Source: Paracoccus aminophilus JCM 7686 (GTDB taxonomy: Bacteria > Pseudomonadota > Alphaproteobacteria > Rhodobacterales > Rhodobacteraceae). Taken from it: DNA of 64,000 bases. Made by a program: the position numbers and the translations under genes. The notes under the pieces are model-generated. The model worked only from the letters and a program-made list of their open reading frames with translations, made no database searches and was not told where the DNA came from. Each line of letters begins with the position of its first letter. Within the stretch, counting starts at the first letter, position 1. This document shows, piece by piece, positions 36,568 to 47,999 of the stretch. The stretch spans positions 1,090,001 through 1,154,000 of the forward strand of contig NC_022041.1 in the NCBI RefSeq assembly GCF_000444995.1. The letters are read 5' to 3'.

Positions 36568-37707
36568 TCAGTCGATCAAGGTCCATTTGCCGTCCTTGAT
36601 CTCCAGCATCTTGAAGGCGCTGAGATCGAGGCCGAGGTGATCTTCCGGGGTCATGGTGACAATGCCGGTGGTGCCGACGAGGCCCGAAGTCTTCTCGATC
36701 GCGTCGCGGATCGCCTTGGGCTCGGCGCTGCCAGCACGGGTGATCGAATCGCTCAGGATGTTAAAAGCGTCATGGGCATAGCCGCCGAAGGTGCCGACCG
36801 GGGTCTTGGTCTTGGCTTCAAAGGCGGTCTTGTAGGCGGTGACGACCGGCTTTTGCGGATCGCTGTCGGGCAGGATATCGGCGACCAGAAGCGCCGTGCC
36901 CGGGATGCGCACGCCCTCGGCCGCCTCTTTGCCCGCAAGCGTGATGAACCCGTCCGAGGCAACGCCATGGGATTGGTAAAGCGGCACGGTGATCGCAAGC
37001 TGCTTATAGTTGCGCGTCACGATCGCCGGGCCCTGACCAAAGCCCGGGTTCAGCACGGCTTGCAGCCCGGCCTTGCCCTTGATGTTCGTCAGCTGCGGCG
37101 TCATGTCGGCGTCTTGCGGGCCGTAGGTCTCATCCGCGACGATCTCGATGCCGTAAGTGCCGATCACGTCCTTGCATTGTGCATGCATCGAGGCGCCGAA
37201 GCCGTCGGTGCCCGAGATCATGCCGATCTTGGTGATGCCCTGCGCCTTCATATCCTCGAAGATCTTTTCGCAGGCCATGCGGTCGGTGTGCGGCGTCTTG
37301 AACGTATAGGGGCGGACCGGCTTGATGATCTCGATCGCGCCCGCCAGCGAGATGAAGGGCACCTCATTGTCCTCGGCCACGGCGGCGATGGATTGCGAAG
37401 TGCCGGTGGTCGAGCCGCCGATGATCGCGACAACCTCGTCATCCTCGATCAGGCGGGTCGCGAAGGTGCGCGCCTTATTCGGGTCCGAGCCGTCGTCGTA
37501 AAGCACCAGCTTGACCTGCTCGCCATTGATGCCGCCCTTGGCATTGGCCTCTTCGACCATCATCTCCAGCGTCTTCGCCTCGGGATCGCCCAGAAACGAG
37601 GCCGGGCCGGTCGAGGACACCGAGGCGCCGATCTTGATCTCGGCTTGCGCGATGGTGGCGAAACCAAGGGCGACCATGGTCGCCAGAAGGCTTGTCGTCA
37701 TTTTCAT
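36568..37707 (-). CDS. livK: ABC transporter periplasmic substrate-binding protein (LivK-like)
   Basis: A 379-residue type I periplasmic binding protein with a signal peptide (LLATMVALGFATIAQA), mature start EIKIGASVSSTGPASFLG. The fold shows VVAIIGGSTTGTSQSIAAVAE and VPFISLAGA. I chose the third clustered ATG (37707), which has AGGGAGGA at proper spacing; the ATG at 37713 touches the ribosome site. It lies 26 bases downstream of paaN, in the same run. Ligand is inferred to be phenylacetate or a similar acid from context only. Confidence 0.88.
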   Translation of the reverse strand: MKMTTSLLATMVALGFATIAQAEIKIGASVSSTGPASFLGDPEAKTLEMMVEEANAKGGINGEQVKLVLYDDGSDPNKARTFATRLIEDDEVVAIIGGSTTGTSQSIAAVAEDNEVPFISLAGAIEIIKPVRPYTFKTPHTDRMACEKIFEDMKAQGITKIGMISGTDGFGASMHAQCKDVIGTYGIEIVADETYGPQDADMTPQLTNIKGKAGLQAVLNPGFGQGPAIVTRNYKQLAITVPLYQSHGVASDGFITLAGKEAAEGVRIPGTALLVADILPDSDPQKPVVTAYKTAFEAKTKTPVGTFGGYAHDAFNILSDSITRAGSAEPKAIRDAIEKTSGLVGTTGIVTMTPEDHLGLDLSAFKMLEIKDGKWTLID

Positions 37708-37733
37708 TGTCATTCCTCCCTGGAAGTAACGGA

Positions 37734-39410
37734 TCAGCAGCCGCCGGGCGATTGGCCGCGGTCGGAGATCGGACGGCGCCACATCACGCGGGTGAAGCGC
37801 GGCGCGACAAAGGCGGTGTCGGTCAGGCTGGCCGAGCCGGCGGGATTGGCGCCGGTCACATGGAAATCGCTGAAGGCCGCCGACTGGTTCACGAAGATAT
37901 TGCCGGTCAGGTTGATCGAGAGGTTGACCCCGGCCTGCGCGAAACGGGCGATGGCGCGGGAAATCCGCTCTTCCTTTGTATCATAGATCGCCGCTGTGAT
38001 CGCGCCCTTGCGACGGGCGAGATCGGCGGCGCGCGCGATACCCTCATCGGCATCCGCCACGCGGATCAGGAAGGCGACCGGGCCAAAGACCTCATCCTCA
38101 TGGGCGGTCGAGCTTGCTGCATCGACCACCAGCAAAAGCGGGGTCGCGCTGCGTCCGAAGGGCAGGGCGGTGCTCTCGCGCAGGACCGTGCCGAGATCGC
38201 GGGCCGCCGCCGCGCGTGCGAGCGTCGCCGGATTGGCAATCGTTCCCGCCACCGCCGCGCCCTGCGCCGGATCGGTCAGCAATGCGCCGATGGCCTCTTT
38301 CAGCCCAGCCGCCACCTCGTCGAAGCTTTTATGCCCCTCGTCGGTCTCGATCCCTTGCGCGGGGATATAGATATTCTGCGGCGCGGTGCACATCTGGCCG
38401 GAATAGAGCGTCAGCGAAAACGCCAGATTGGCGCACATCCCCTTGAAATCACGGGTTCCCGCCAGAGTGACGGTGTTGACGCCGGTCTCCTCGGTAAAAA
38501 GATGCGCCTGACCCGCATGGGCGCGCAGCCAATCGCCGAACTGCGCCGAACCGGTGTAATCAATCAGCGCAACCGCGGCGTCGCTCGCCAGATCCTTGGT
38601 GATCTCGGCCCCGGGCTGATCGACCGCGAGCAGGATGACATCGGCCGGAAGCCCGGCCTCGACCAGCACCTCGCGCGCGATTTTGACCGTCAGCGCCAAG
38701 GGCAGGATCGCCGCCGGATGGGGCTTCACGATCACCGGATTGCCAGTGACGAGGCTTGCGAAAATCCCGGAATAGGAATTCCAGGTCGGGAAGGTATTGC
38801 AGCCGATCGCCAGAGAAATCCCGCGCGGCACGATGGTCCAATGCTTCTCGATCTCAAGCGCAGCGGCCTTGCCCTGCGGCTTGATCCAGTCGGCGCGCGG
38901 TGCGAAACGGGTCATCTCGGCATGGGCCAGCGCCACGGCTTCAAGACCGCGATCCTGCGCATGGGGGCCGCCCGCCTGAAAGGCCATGGCGAAAGCCTGC
39001 CCGGTCGTGTGCATGGTGGCGTGACCGAGCAGGAAACTCTGGGCGTTCAGCCGCGTCAGGATTTCAAGGCAGATCCCGGTCCGGGTCTCAACCGAGCTTG
39101 CCGCCCATGCACCCGCCGCTGCCGCACTGGCCGCGATCAGCGCCTCGGCGGAAGCCGCCGGATAGGTGATGCCAAGCGCGGGGCCCCAGGGCGAGACCTC
39201 TGCGCCAAGGCGCGTGGTCTCGGGATGGCCGGGCAGGTCGAAGGGTTTTCCTTGCAAGGCTGCAAAGGCCGCCTCAGCATCGGCTTTGGCGGTTTCGCCA
39301 TAGATCTTGCCGCTCGGAATCTCGGGGAAGGGTGTCCAGAAGCCACGGTCGCTCAGCGCGGTTTGCGCAGACACGAGCATCGGCCGGTGACGGTCGAACA
39401 GGGCTGACAT
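37734..39410 (-). CDS. paaN: Phenylacetate degradation protein PaaN (aldehyde dehydrogenase family)
   Basis: A 558-residue aldehyde-dehydrogenase-fold protein of the PaaN2 type. It shows the cofactor region GNPVIVKPHPAAILPLALTV, the glycine segment DYTGSAQFG, a Glu in LFTEETGVN and the catalytic Cys in LYSGQMCTAPQN. It lacks the hydratase domain of PaaZ. GGAGACCACC precedes the ATG. It heads the minus-strand run with liv genes and the fusion hydratase/dehydrogenase, behind an operator-like site shared with the paaJ operon. PaaZ is also present, so its exact role is unclear. Confidence 0.85.
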   Translation of the reverse strand: MSALFDRHRPMLVSAQTALSDRGFWTPFPEIPSGKIYGETAKADAEAAFAALQGKPFDLPGHPETTRLGAEVSPWGPALGITYPAASAEALIAASAAAAGAWAASSVETRTGICLEILTRLNAQSFLLGHATMHTTGQAFAMAFQAGGPHAQDRGLEAVALAHAEMTRFAPRADWIKPQGKAAALEIEKHWTIVPRGISLAIGCNTFPTWNSYSGIFASLVTGNPVIVKPHPAAILPLALTVKIAREVLVEAGLPADVILLAVDQPGAEITKDLASDAAVALIDYTGSAQFGDWLRAHAGQAHLFTEETGVNTVTLAGTRDFKGMCANLAFSLTLYSGQMCTAPQNIYIPAQGIETDEGHKSFDEVAAGLKEAIGALLTDPAQGAAVAGTIANPATLARAAAARDLGTVLRESTALPFGRSATPLLLVVDAASSTAHEDEVFGPVAFLIRVADADEGIARAADLARRKGAITAAIYDTKEERISRAIARFAQAGVNLSINLTGNIFVNQSAAFSDFHVTGANPAGSASLTDTAFVAPRFTRVMWRRPISDRGQSPGGC

Positions 39411-39443
39411 GGTGGTCTCCTCCGGGAACACGCTTAATCATTG

Positions 39444-39461
39444 ACCGTCCGGTCGGTTTAT
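39444..39461. promoter_or_regulatory. PaaR-type operator between paaN and paaG
   Basis: ACCGTCCGGTCGGTTTAT: an imperfect palindrome (ACCG/CGGT arms). For the minus-strand paaN it lies directly after a CATAAA -10-like hexamer. A close copy, ACCGATTGGTCGATTTAT, stands in the same place before paaJ. Likely bound by the TetR-type regulator of this cluster. Confidence 0.65.
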
Positions 39462-39511
39462 GCAACACCTAATTCGAGGCCCGGCCGATTTGCCGGGAAC
39501 GGGAGACCATC

Positions 39512-40306
39512 ATGAGCCAGTCCGAGACTGTTCTTGCGACGCTGCAGGCGGGTGTTTTGCATCTGACCCTGAACCGGCCCGACAAGCTGAATTCCTTCAA
39601 CGAAGAGATGCATCTCGCGCTGCGCGAGCAGATCGAGCGCGCCCATCATGCGCGCGATGTGCGCGCGGTTTTGCTGACGGGGGCAGGGCGCGGCTTTTGC
39701 GCCGGGCAGGATCTGGGCGACCGCGATCCGCGCAAGGGCGGCCCGAAGCCCGATCTCGGCCGCACGCTTGAGGCCTTCTACAACCCGACCCTGCGGTTGA
39801 TTCGAAACCTCGAAAAGCCGGTGATCTGCGCGGTGAACGGGGTTGCGGCCGGTGCGGGCGCGAATATCGCCTTTGCCTGCGACATCGTTCTGGCGGCGAA
39901 ATCGGCGAAGTTCATTCAGGCTTTCTCGAAGATCGGCCTTGTTCCGGATGCGGGCGGCAGCTGGTCTCTGGCCCGCATTCTCGGCGAGCCGCGCGCCAAG
40001 GCGCTTGCGCTGACGGCTGAACCCTTGATGGCCGAAAAGGCCGCCGATTGGGGGCTGATCTGGAAAGCGGTCGAGGATGAGGCGCTGATGGCCGAGGCCG
40101 AGGCGCTGGCCGCGCGTTTGGCCAATGGGCCGACGCTTGGCCTTGGCCTGACCAAACGGCTGATCCAGAGTGCGGCAACGAACACGCTTGACGAGCAATT
40201 GGATCTGGAACGCGACTGCCAGCAGATTGCGGGTCACAGCGACGATTACGCCGAGGGCGTCACGGCCTTTCTCGAAAAGCGCCAGCCGGTTTTCAAGGGA
40301 GAGTAA
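39512..40306 (+). CDS. paaG: Phenylacetate pathway enoyl-CoA isomerase PaaG
   Basis: Converts the ring-1,2-epoxide of phenylacetyl-CoA to oxepin-CoA. The 264-residue crotonase-family product has GRGFCAGQDLGDRD and VNGVAAGAGANIAFACD, and the FIQAFSKIGLVPDAGGS segment with the PaaG-type Asp. GGGAGACC precedes the ATG. It leads a + strand group with paaI and paaK, divergent from paaN across an operator. Confidence 0.93.
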   Translation: MSQSETVLATLQAGVLHLTLNRPDKLNSFNEEMHLALREQIERAHHARDVRAVLLTGAGRGFCAGQDLGDRDPRKGGPKPDLGRTLEAFYNPTLRLIRNLEKPVICAVNGVAAGAGANIAFACDIVLAAKSAKFIQAFSKIGLVPDAGGSWSLARILGEPRAKALALTAEPLMAEKAADWGLIWKAVEDEALMAEAEALAARLANGPTLGLGLTKRLIQSAATNTLDEQLDLERDCQQIAGHSDDYAEGVTAFLEKRQPVFKGE

Positions 40307-40311
40307 GCGCG

Positions 40312-40743
40312 ATGACCGATCAGGAAATTGCCGAAGCCTGCGCGAAAGCGATGTGGAACGACGACAGCGCCAGCCAGCGGCTTGGCATGAGCCTCGACCA
40401 TATCGCGCCGGGCGAGGCGACGCTCTCGATGGAGATCACCGGCGATATGTCGAACGGCCATGGCAATTGCCACGGCGGCTATATCTTCACGCTCGCCGAC
40501 AGTGCCTTTGCCTTTGCCTGCAACAGCCGCAACCATCTGGCCGTCGCCCAGCAGAACTCGATCACCTATATCAACCCGGGCCGAATCGGGGATCGCCTGA
40601 CCGCCGCCGCGCGCGAGGTCTCGCTGCGCGGGCGCTCGGGGATCTATGACGTGCAGATCACCAATCAGCACGGCGCCCATATTGCCGAATTCCGTGGCCA
40701 TTCACGCACCGTGAAGGGGCTGCATCTGCCTGAGCTTGCCTGA
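40312..40743 (+). CDS. paaI: Hydroxyphenylacetyl-CoA thioesterase PaaI
   Basis: Hot-dog-fold thioesterase, 143 residues, that releases CoA from dead-end ring-hydroxylated phenylacetyl-CoA. It has the family motif GNCHGGYIFTLADSAFAFA with the catalytic region and the later GRSGIYDVQI strand. It lies 5 bases after paaG and 27 before paaK. Family length is normal. Confidence 0.93.
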   Translation: MTDQEIAEACAKAMWNDDSASQRLGMSLDHIAPGEATLSMEITGDMSNGHGNCHGGYIFTLADSAFAFACNSRNHLAVAQQNSITYINPGRIGDRLTAAAREVSLRGRSGIYDVQITNQHGAHIAEFRGHSRTVKGLHLPELA

Positions 40744-40770
40744 CGCCTTGCCGTCATCTGGGAGGAACGC

Positions 40771-42081
40771 ATGGAAAATCTGACACCGAACCCGAAAGAC
40801 CTCGACCCGATCGAGCTTGCCTCGCGCGATGAGATCGAGGCGCTGCAATTCCACCGCATGAAGCGCTCGCTGAAACATGCCTATGAGAATTCGCCCTTCT
40901 TCCGCAAACGCTTCATCGAGGCCGATGTCCATCCTGAGGAGCTGAAAACGCTCAAGGATATCGCGAAATTCCCCTTCACCTATAAGCAGGATCTGCGCGA
41001 CACCTATCCTTTCGGAATGTTCGCCGTGCCGCAGAACCAGCTCTCGCGCATCCATGGCTCGTCGGGCACGACCGGCAAGCCGACGGTGGTGGGCTATACG
41101 AAAAACGACATCGACACTTGGGCCAATCTGATCGCGCGCTCGATCCGGGCAGGCGGCGGGCGTCCGGGCGACATTCTGCACAATGCTTACGGCTACGGGC
41201 TCTTCACCGGCGGTCTTGGCGCGCATTACGGCGCGGAACGTCTGGGCTGCACCGTCGTGCCGATCTCGGGCGGCGGCACCGAGCGTCAGGTGACGCTGAT
41301 CAACGATTTCAAGCCGCGCGTCATCATGGTGACGCCGTCCTACATGCTCTCGATCCTCGACGAGTTCCGCCGTCAGGGTCTCGACCCGCGCAAATCCTCG
41401 CTCGCCGTCGGCATTTTCGGGGCCGAGCCCTGGACCAATGCGATGCGCGAGGAGATCGAGGACGCCTTCGACATGCATGCCGTCGATATCTATGGCCTCT
41501 CGGAAATCATGGGGCCGGGCGTTGCGATGGAATGCGTCGAGACCAAGGACGGGCTGCATTTCTGGGAGGACCATTTCTACCCCGAGATCATCGACCCGGC
41601 GACCGGCGAGGTTCTGCCCGATGGCGAGATGGGCGAGCTGGTGATCACCACGCTGACCAAGGAAGCCCTGCCGATGGTGCGCTACCGCACCCGCGACCTG
41701 ACCCGGCTTTTGCCCGGCACGGCGCGCTCGATGCGCCGGATCGAGAAGATCACCGGGCGCTCGGATGACATGATCATCCTGCGCGGCGTGAACGTCTTCC
41801 CGACCCAGATCGAGGAACAGATCCTGAAATGCGAATTCCTCGCGCCGCATTTCCATATCGAACTGTGCCGAGAAGGCCGCATGGATGGGATGATCGTCCA
41901 TGTCGAATGCGCGCCCGAAGGCACCGATCAGGATGCGCGGGCGAAATCGGCCAAGGATCTGGCCCATCGCATCAAGGGCGTGGTCGGCGTCTCGAGCAAG
42001 GTCGTCGTGCATGACCCCCATGCGCTTCAGCGTTCGGAAGGCAAGGCCAAACGGGTCGTGGACAACCGCCCCAAGGAATGA
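40771..42081 (+). CDS. paaK: Phenylacetate-CoA ligase PaaK
   Basis: Activates phenylacetate with ATP and CoA in the cytoplasm, the first step of the pathway. The 436-residue adenylate-forming enzyme has the P-loop GSSGTTGKPTVVGYT, then YGLSEIMGPGVA, YRTRDLT and the C-terminal hinge GRSDDMIILRGVNVFP. GGGAGGAACGC precedes the ATG. Length is normal for the family. Confidence 0.97.
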   Translation: MENLTPNPKDLDPIELASRDEIEALQFHRMKRSLKHAYENSPFFRKRFIEADVHPEELKTLKDIAKFPFTYKQDLRDTYPFGMFAVPQNQLSRIHGSSGTTGKPTVVGYTKNDIDTWANLIARSIRAGGGRPGDILHNAYGYGLFTGGLGAHYGAERLGCTVVPISGGGTERQVTLINDFKPRVIMVTPSYMLSILDEFRRQGLDPRKSSLAVGIFGAEPWTNAMREEIEDAFDMHAVDIYGLSEIMGPGVAMECVETKDGLHFWEDHFYPEIIDPATGEVLPDGEMGELVITTLTKEALPMVRYRTRDLTRLLPGTARSMRRIEKITGRSDDMIILRGVNVFPTQIEEQILKCEFLAPHFHIELCREGRMDGMIVHVECAPEGTDQDARAKSAKDLAHRIKGVVGVSSKVVVHDPHALQRSEGKAKRVVDNRPKE

Positions 42082-42141
42082 AGCGCGGCGCTGAGCGGGA
42101 CAGCGATTGAGGCTAGCCATCCGCCCCGGCGCTGACCTAAA

Positions 42142-42170
42142 CGAAGACGGGCGCGGCGCGCCCGTCTTCG
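42142..42170. terminator. Strong hairpin after paaK
   Basis: A perfect 13-bp stem (42142-42154 with 42158-42170) and GGC loop. The following bases are GC-rich with only TTT later, so it may act as a terminator or a transcript end protector. Confidence 0.65.
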
Positions 42171-42231
42171 CGCGCCCCCTTTGAGCGCCCCCTGTTAAGC
42201 GGCCAAGGCGCCGAGATGAAAGTGAGTAAAG

Positions 42232-42831
42232 ATGGCTCGGACCAGAGCAGCGGATTTCGAGGAAAAGCAGCGCGGTCTCTTGAATGACGCGGCTGCCGTC
42301 TTTGCCGAACAGGGCATGGAAAAGGCGTCGATGAGCCAGATTGCGGCGCAGGCCAAGGTCTCTAAGGCGCTGCTTTACCATTACTATCCCAGCAAGGACG
42401 CGCTGATCTTTGCCATCATCATGACCCATCTCGAAGAGCTCGATGCGGCCATCGAGGCGGCCTATGATCCCGCGCTGCCGCCGCCGGAACTGCTGCGCAA
42501 GCTGGTCGGGACGGTGCTGGAAAGCTATCGCGGCGCGGATGACCAGCATAAGGTCCAGCTCAATGCGACCTTGGCGCTCAATGACGCGCAAAAGGCCGAG
42601 ATCACCACGCTCGAACGCAAGATCGTGCGGCGCTTTTCCTGCGTGCTGAACGAGATCAACCCCGATCTGGCAAAGCCCGAGCGCCCGCTGCTGATGCCCG
42701 TGACCATGTCGCTCTTTGCGATGCTGAACTGGGTCTATATGTGGTTTCGCGACGGCGGCCGGATTTCGCGCGACGATTATGCCGATGTCGCGACCACGCT
42801 GATCCTCGAAGGGATCAAGGCGGTCCGTTAG
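42232..42831 (+). CDS. paaR: TetR-family regulator, PaaR-like
   Basis: A 199-residue repressor with an N-terminal helix-turn-helix (about 30-50: MSQIAAQAKVSKALLYHYYPSK) and a ligand domain with a conserved C-terminal WVYMWFRDGG segment typical of phenylacetate regulators, which sense phenylacetyl-CoA. It follows paaK by 150 bases. The shared operator-like motifs before paaN and paaJ are its most likely targets. Confidence 0.8.
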   Translation: MARTRAADFEEKQRGLLNDAAAVFAEQGMEKASMSQIAAQAKVSKALLYHYYPSKDALIFAIIMTHLEELDAAIEAAYDPALPPPELLRKLVGTVLESYRGADDQHKVQLNATLALNDAQKAEITTLERKIVRRFSCVLNEINPDLAKPERPLLMPVTMSLFAMLNWVYMWFRDGGRISRDDYADVATTLILEGIKAVR

Positions 42832-42921
42832 GCGCAGGGTTGCCAGTTGCGACGCTTCGCCTGCTGACAGCGCCGCCGGGGCGGGTTAACCTCGCCCGTC
42901 CAAGCGATCAGGGGAAGATTC

Positions 42922-43998
42922 ATGACAAGGTCCAGAACGTCGGCTGCCTTCGTGACCACGATGGTGGCGATCTCGGCGCTGTTTGTGGCGCTGATCTGGC
43001 CCTATTACGGTGCCGTGCTCTGGGCGGCGATCCTCGCCTTGCTCTTCAACCCTTTGTATCAATGGCTTTATCAGCGCACCGGCGCGCGCGGCAGCTTGTC
43101 GGCGTTGATCGCCGTGCTCTTTTGCATCTGTCTGGTCGTGTTGCCGCTTCTGGCGCTGATCGGTCTGCTCGCCGGAGAGGCTGCGCGCGCCTATCAGCTT
43201 TTGACAAGCCAGCCGCCGAATATCGCCGCGATCCTCGGCAAAGCCCGCGAGCTCATCCCTGAGCGGCTTCAGCATCTCCTCGACCGGATCGACGCCCCGA
43301 GCGTCTCTGAACTGGCCCAACGCGCCAGCACTTTCATGGAGCAGGTGCTGCAGGTCATGGCCAAGGGGGTCTATGCCTTCGGTCAAGGCGCCATCGGCTT
43401 CACCATCGCTTTCGGCGTCGCGCTTTACCTGCTGTTCTTCCTCTTTCGCGATGGCGAGAAACTGGCGGCCAAATTGCGTCAGGCAAGCCCGCTTGAGCCG
43501 GAACAGACCGACCGCATCCTGCGCACCTTCGTCGCCGTGGTCAAAGCGACCGTCAAAGGCAATGTCATTATCGCAGCGATCCAAGGCACGATCGGCGGCG
43601 TGACGCTTTGGGCGCTTGGCGTCGGCGGCGCGCTTTTGTGGGGCGTGGTCATGGCGGTTCTGTCGCTCGTCCCTGCGGTCGGCGCGGGGCTCGTCTGGGC
43701 ACCGATCGGGATCTATCTGATCCTGTCGGGCAGCGTGGCCTCGGGCGTCATCCTGCTGGTGATCGGTATCGGCGTCATCAGCATGATCGACAACCTGCTG
43801 CGCCCGACCTTGGTCGGCGGTCAGATCAATATGCCGGATTATCTCGTGCTGGTCTCGACGCTTGGCGGGCTTTCGCTTCTGGGGATCAACGGCTTCGTTC
43901 TCGGCCCGCTGATCGCCGCGCTCTTCATGACGGTCTGGCAGCTCTATATCGAGCAAAAGGAAAACCGCCCGCAGCTCATCAAAACGCCGGATCTCTAA
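42922..43998 (+). CDS. AI-2E transporter family (PerM/YdiK) membrane protein
   Basis: A 358-residue inner-membrane protein with about 8 hydrophobic helices, the split pattern typical of the family (two pairs at the N-terminus, a cytoplasmic or periplasmic middle, then five helices) and the conserved segment VPAVGAGLVWAPIGIYL and DNLLRPTLVGG. Family members act as exporters of varied small solutes or Na+/H+ antiporters. No link to the neighbouring paa genes is evident. Confidence 0.88.
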   Translation: MTRSRTSAAFVTTMVAISALFVALIWPYYGAVLWAAILALLFNPLYQWLYQRTGARGSLSALIAVLFCICLVVLPLLALIGLLAGEAARAYQLLTSQPPNIAAILGKARELIPERLQHLLDRIDAPSVSELAQRASTFMEQVLQVMAKGVYAFGQGAIGFTIAFGVALYLLFFLFRDGEKLAAKLRQASPLEPEQTDRILRTFVAVVKATVKGNVIIAAIQGTIGGVTLWALGVGGALLWGVVMAVLSLVPAVGAGLVWAPIGIYLILSGSVASGVILLVIGIGVISMIDNLLRPTLVGGQINMPDYLVLVSTLGGLSLLGINGFVLGPLIAALFMTVWQLYIEQKENRPQLIKTPDL

Positions 43999-44046
43999 GG
44001 GACCCGGCGTCTGGTTGCTGCATCAAGGACGGCCTGCGCGGAGGGC

Positions 44047-46110
<2,064 letters not shown>

Positions 46111-46121
46111 CGTCATTCCTT

Positions 46122-46877
46122 TCAGTTCAGGTCCAGCGCGCCAAGTTTCGCGGCGGTCAGCTGGTCCCATTGAGCCAGCAGCGCCTCATTCGGGCTGTGG
46201 CGCAGCCCGAACCGGGCCAGAGTGTCATAGCGGGCAGAGCCTGCGGCCCCGAAGCTTGCGGCGACGCGGGGGCGCCAATAGGCAATCGCGGTCTTGGCGG
46301 CGGCGCGACCGTCTGCGGTAGCGGCAATGCGTTCGAGCCCCTCAAGGCCGAGTTCCGAATGGCGCGCCTCGCGCGGGGCGATCTCGCGGAAGGTTTCGGC
46401 CAAGGGCGCGTAAGAGACGCGGACGAATTCTCGCAGCTGCACGCCGGTCGCGAGCCCCATCAGCACGTTCATCACCACCGCATCGGTCCAGCTTTCCAGC
46501 GGATAGTGAAAGACCGAGAGCCGCATATCCGCGCCTTGACGCTCGGCGCTGTGCTCGGCCTCGCGGGGCAGGCGGGCGGCCCAGTCATGGGCGGCCTGAT
46601 AGCGCTGGGTATCGGTGCCGAAATCGCCCATGATGTTCAGCACGCGCTCGGCATGATCGGCCTTTTCCAGCGTGATCCGGCTGGCGGCGATGCGCTCCTT
46701 GATGCCCGGGGCGAAATTGATCGCATCGGCAAAACCGGCCGAGCCTGCCAGCTCGCTGTCCACGAAAGACGACATCAGCCGCAATAGCTCGCCCCGGTAG
46801 CGCGCGGGCACATTGTCGGGCGAGGTCAGCACGCCGCCTTGGGCGAGGTAGTCTTCGATATTCATCGTATCGCTCAT
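46122..46877 (-). CDS. PaaA/PaaC-like ferritin-fold protein
   Basis: A 251-residue protein related to the phenylacetate-CoA monooxygenase subunits (PF05138 group), placed between paaE and paaZ. It has DHAERVLNIMGDFG, a helix with EHSAERQGADMRL, and one EXXH-type pair in PREARHSELGLE; a full set of diiron ligands is not obvious. True PaaA and PaaC are also encoded nearby, so this is an extra paralogue of unknown role. GGGAGAGGACG precedes the ATG. Confidence 0.75.
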   Translation of the reverse strand: MSDTMNIEDYLAQGGVLTSPDNVPARYRGELLRLMSSFVDSELAGSAGFADAINFAPGIKERIAASRITLEKADHAERVLNIMGDFGTDTQRYQAAHDWAARLPREAEHSAERQGADMRLSVFHYPLESWTDAVVMNVLMGLATGVQLREFVRVSYAPLAETFREIAPREARHSELGLEGLERIAATADGRAAAKTAIAYWRPRVAASFGAAGSARYDTLARFGLRHSPNEALLAQWDQLTAAKLGALDLN

Positions 46878-46889
46878 TCGTCCTCTCCC

Positions 46890-47966
46890 TTATTCGTCGT
46901 AGGTCACGACGACCTTGCTCGACAGCGGCACCGCCTGACAGCTGAGCACATAGCCCGCGCGGACCTCGTAATCTTCGAGCGCATGGTTCACGGCCATCTC
47001 GACCTCGCCCTCGATCACCTTGCAGCGGCAGGTCGAGCAGACGCCCGCCTTGCAGGAATAGGGCGCGTCGATGTTGTTCGCGATGGCGGCCTCAAGGATG
47101 GTCTCGCCGTTTTTCGGCATCGAGAAGGTCCGCGTCGAGCCATCGAGCGTCACCGTAGCCTCGGTCGCCTCGCCGCTTTGCGCGGCATCATGAGAGACCG
47201 CGCGGGCTTTCGCACGGCCGGGCTGGCTCGAGGCGAAAAGCTCGAATTTGATCTGTTCGTCCTTCAACCCGTGATCACGCAAGGATTGCGCAATCGCCAG
47301 CATCATCGGCTCGGGGCCGCAGATGAAGCTCGTCGTGATCGTGGTCGGGTCGATCCAGTTCTTGAAGAGCGCGGCCATTTTCGCGGCGTCGATGCGGCCG
47401 GTGAAAAGGTCGATGTCCTGCGCCTCGCTGTCGAGGATATGGATGACCGAGAAACGCCCGAGATAGGTGTTCTTCAGATCCTCGAGATCCTCGCGGAACA
47501 TGATCGTATTGATCTGGCGGTTGGCATAGACCAGCGTGAAGGTCGCATTCGGCTCGCGCGCGAGCACCGTCTTGATGATCGAGAGGACCGGCGTGATCCC
47601 CGAGCCACCGGCAAAGCCGAGATAGGTCTTCTGCGCCTCGGGATCGAGCGGGGTGAAGAATTTCCCCATTGGCGGCATCGCCTCGATCTCGTCGCCGGGT
47701 TTCAGGTTCTCATTGGCCCAGGTCGAGAAAGCGCCGCCATCGACCCGCTTGATCCCGACTTGCAGGATGCCCTCATCCTTGCCCGCGCAGATCGAATAGG
47801 AACGGCGCAGCTCTTCGCCGTCAAAGGCGCGGCGGAGCGTCAGATATTGGCCTTGGGTGAAGTCGAAAAGCGCGCGGTCTTCGTCGCGCGGCGCCAGCGT
47901 CACGACCACGGCATCGCGGGTCTCGCGGCGGATCTCGGTGACTTTCAGGGGGTGGAAGCGTGCCAT
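46890..47966 (-). CDS. paaE: Phenylacetyl-CoA 1,2-epoxidase reductase PaaE
   Basis: Supplies electrons from NADPH to the PaaAC oxygenase. The 358-residue product has an FAD domain (RRSYSICAG), an NAD(P) domain (GFAGGSGITPVLSI) and a C-terminal plant-type 2Fe-2S domain with CKAGVCSTCRC and a distant Cys in VLSCQAV. Length is typical. Confidence 0.96.
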   Translation of the reverse strand: MARFHPLKVTEIRRETRDAVVVTLAPRDEDRALFDFTQGQYLTLRRAFDGEELRRSYSICAGKDEGILQVGIKRVDGGAFSTWANENLKPGDEIEAMPPMGKFFTPLDPEAQKTYLGFAGGSGITPVLSIIKTVLAREPNATFTLVYANRQINTIMFREDLEDLKNTYLGRFSVIHILDSEAQDIDLFTGRIDAAKMAALFKNWIDPTTITTSFICGPEPMMLAIAQSLRDHGLKDEQIKFELFASSQPGRAKARAVSHDAAQSGEATEATVTLDGSTRTFSMPKNGETILEAAIANNIDAPYSCKAGVCSTCRCKVIEGEVEMAVNHALEDYEVRAGYVLSCQAVPLSSKVVVTYDE

Positions 47967-47999
47967 TTGGGTATCGTTCCTGTCAGAGCGGGCGCATCC

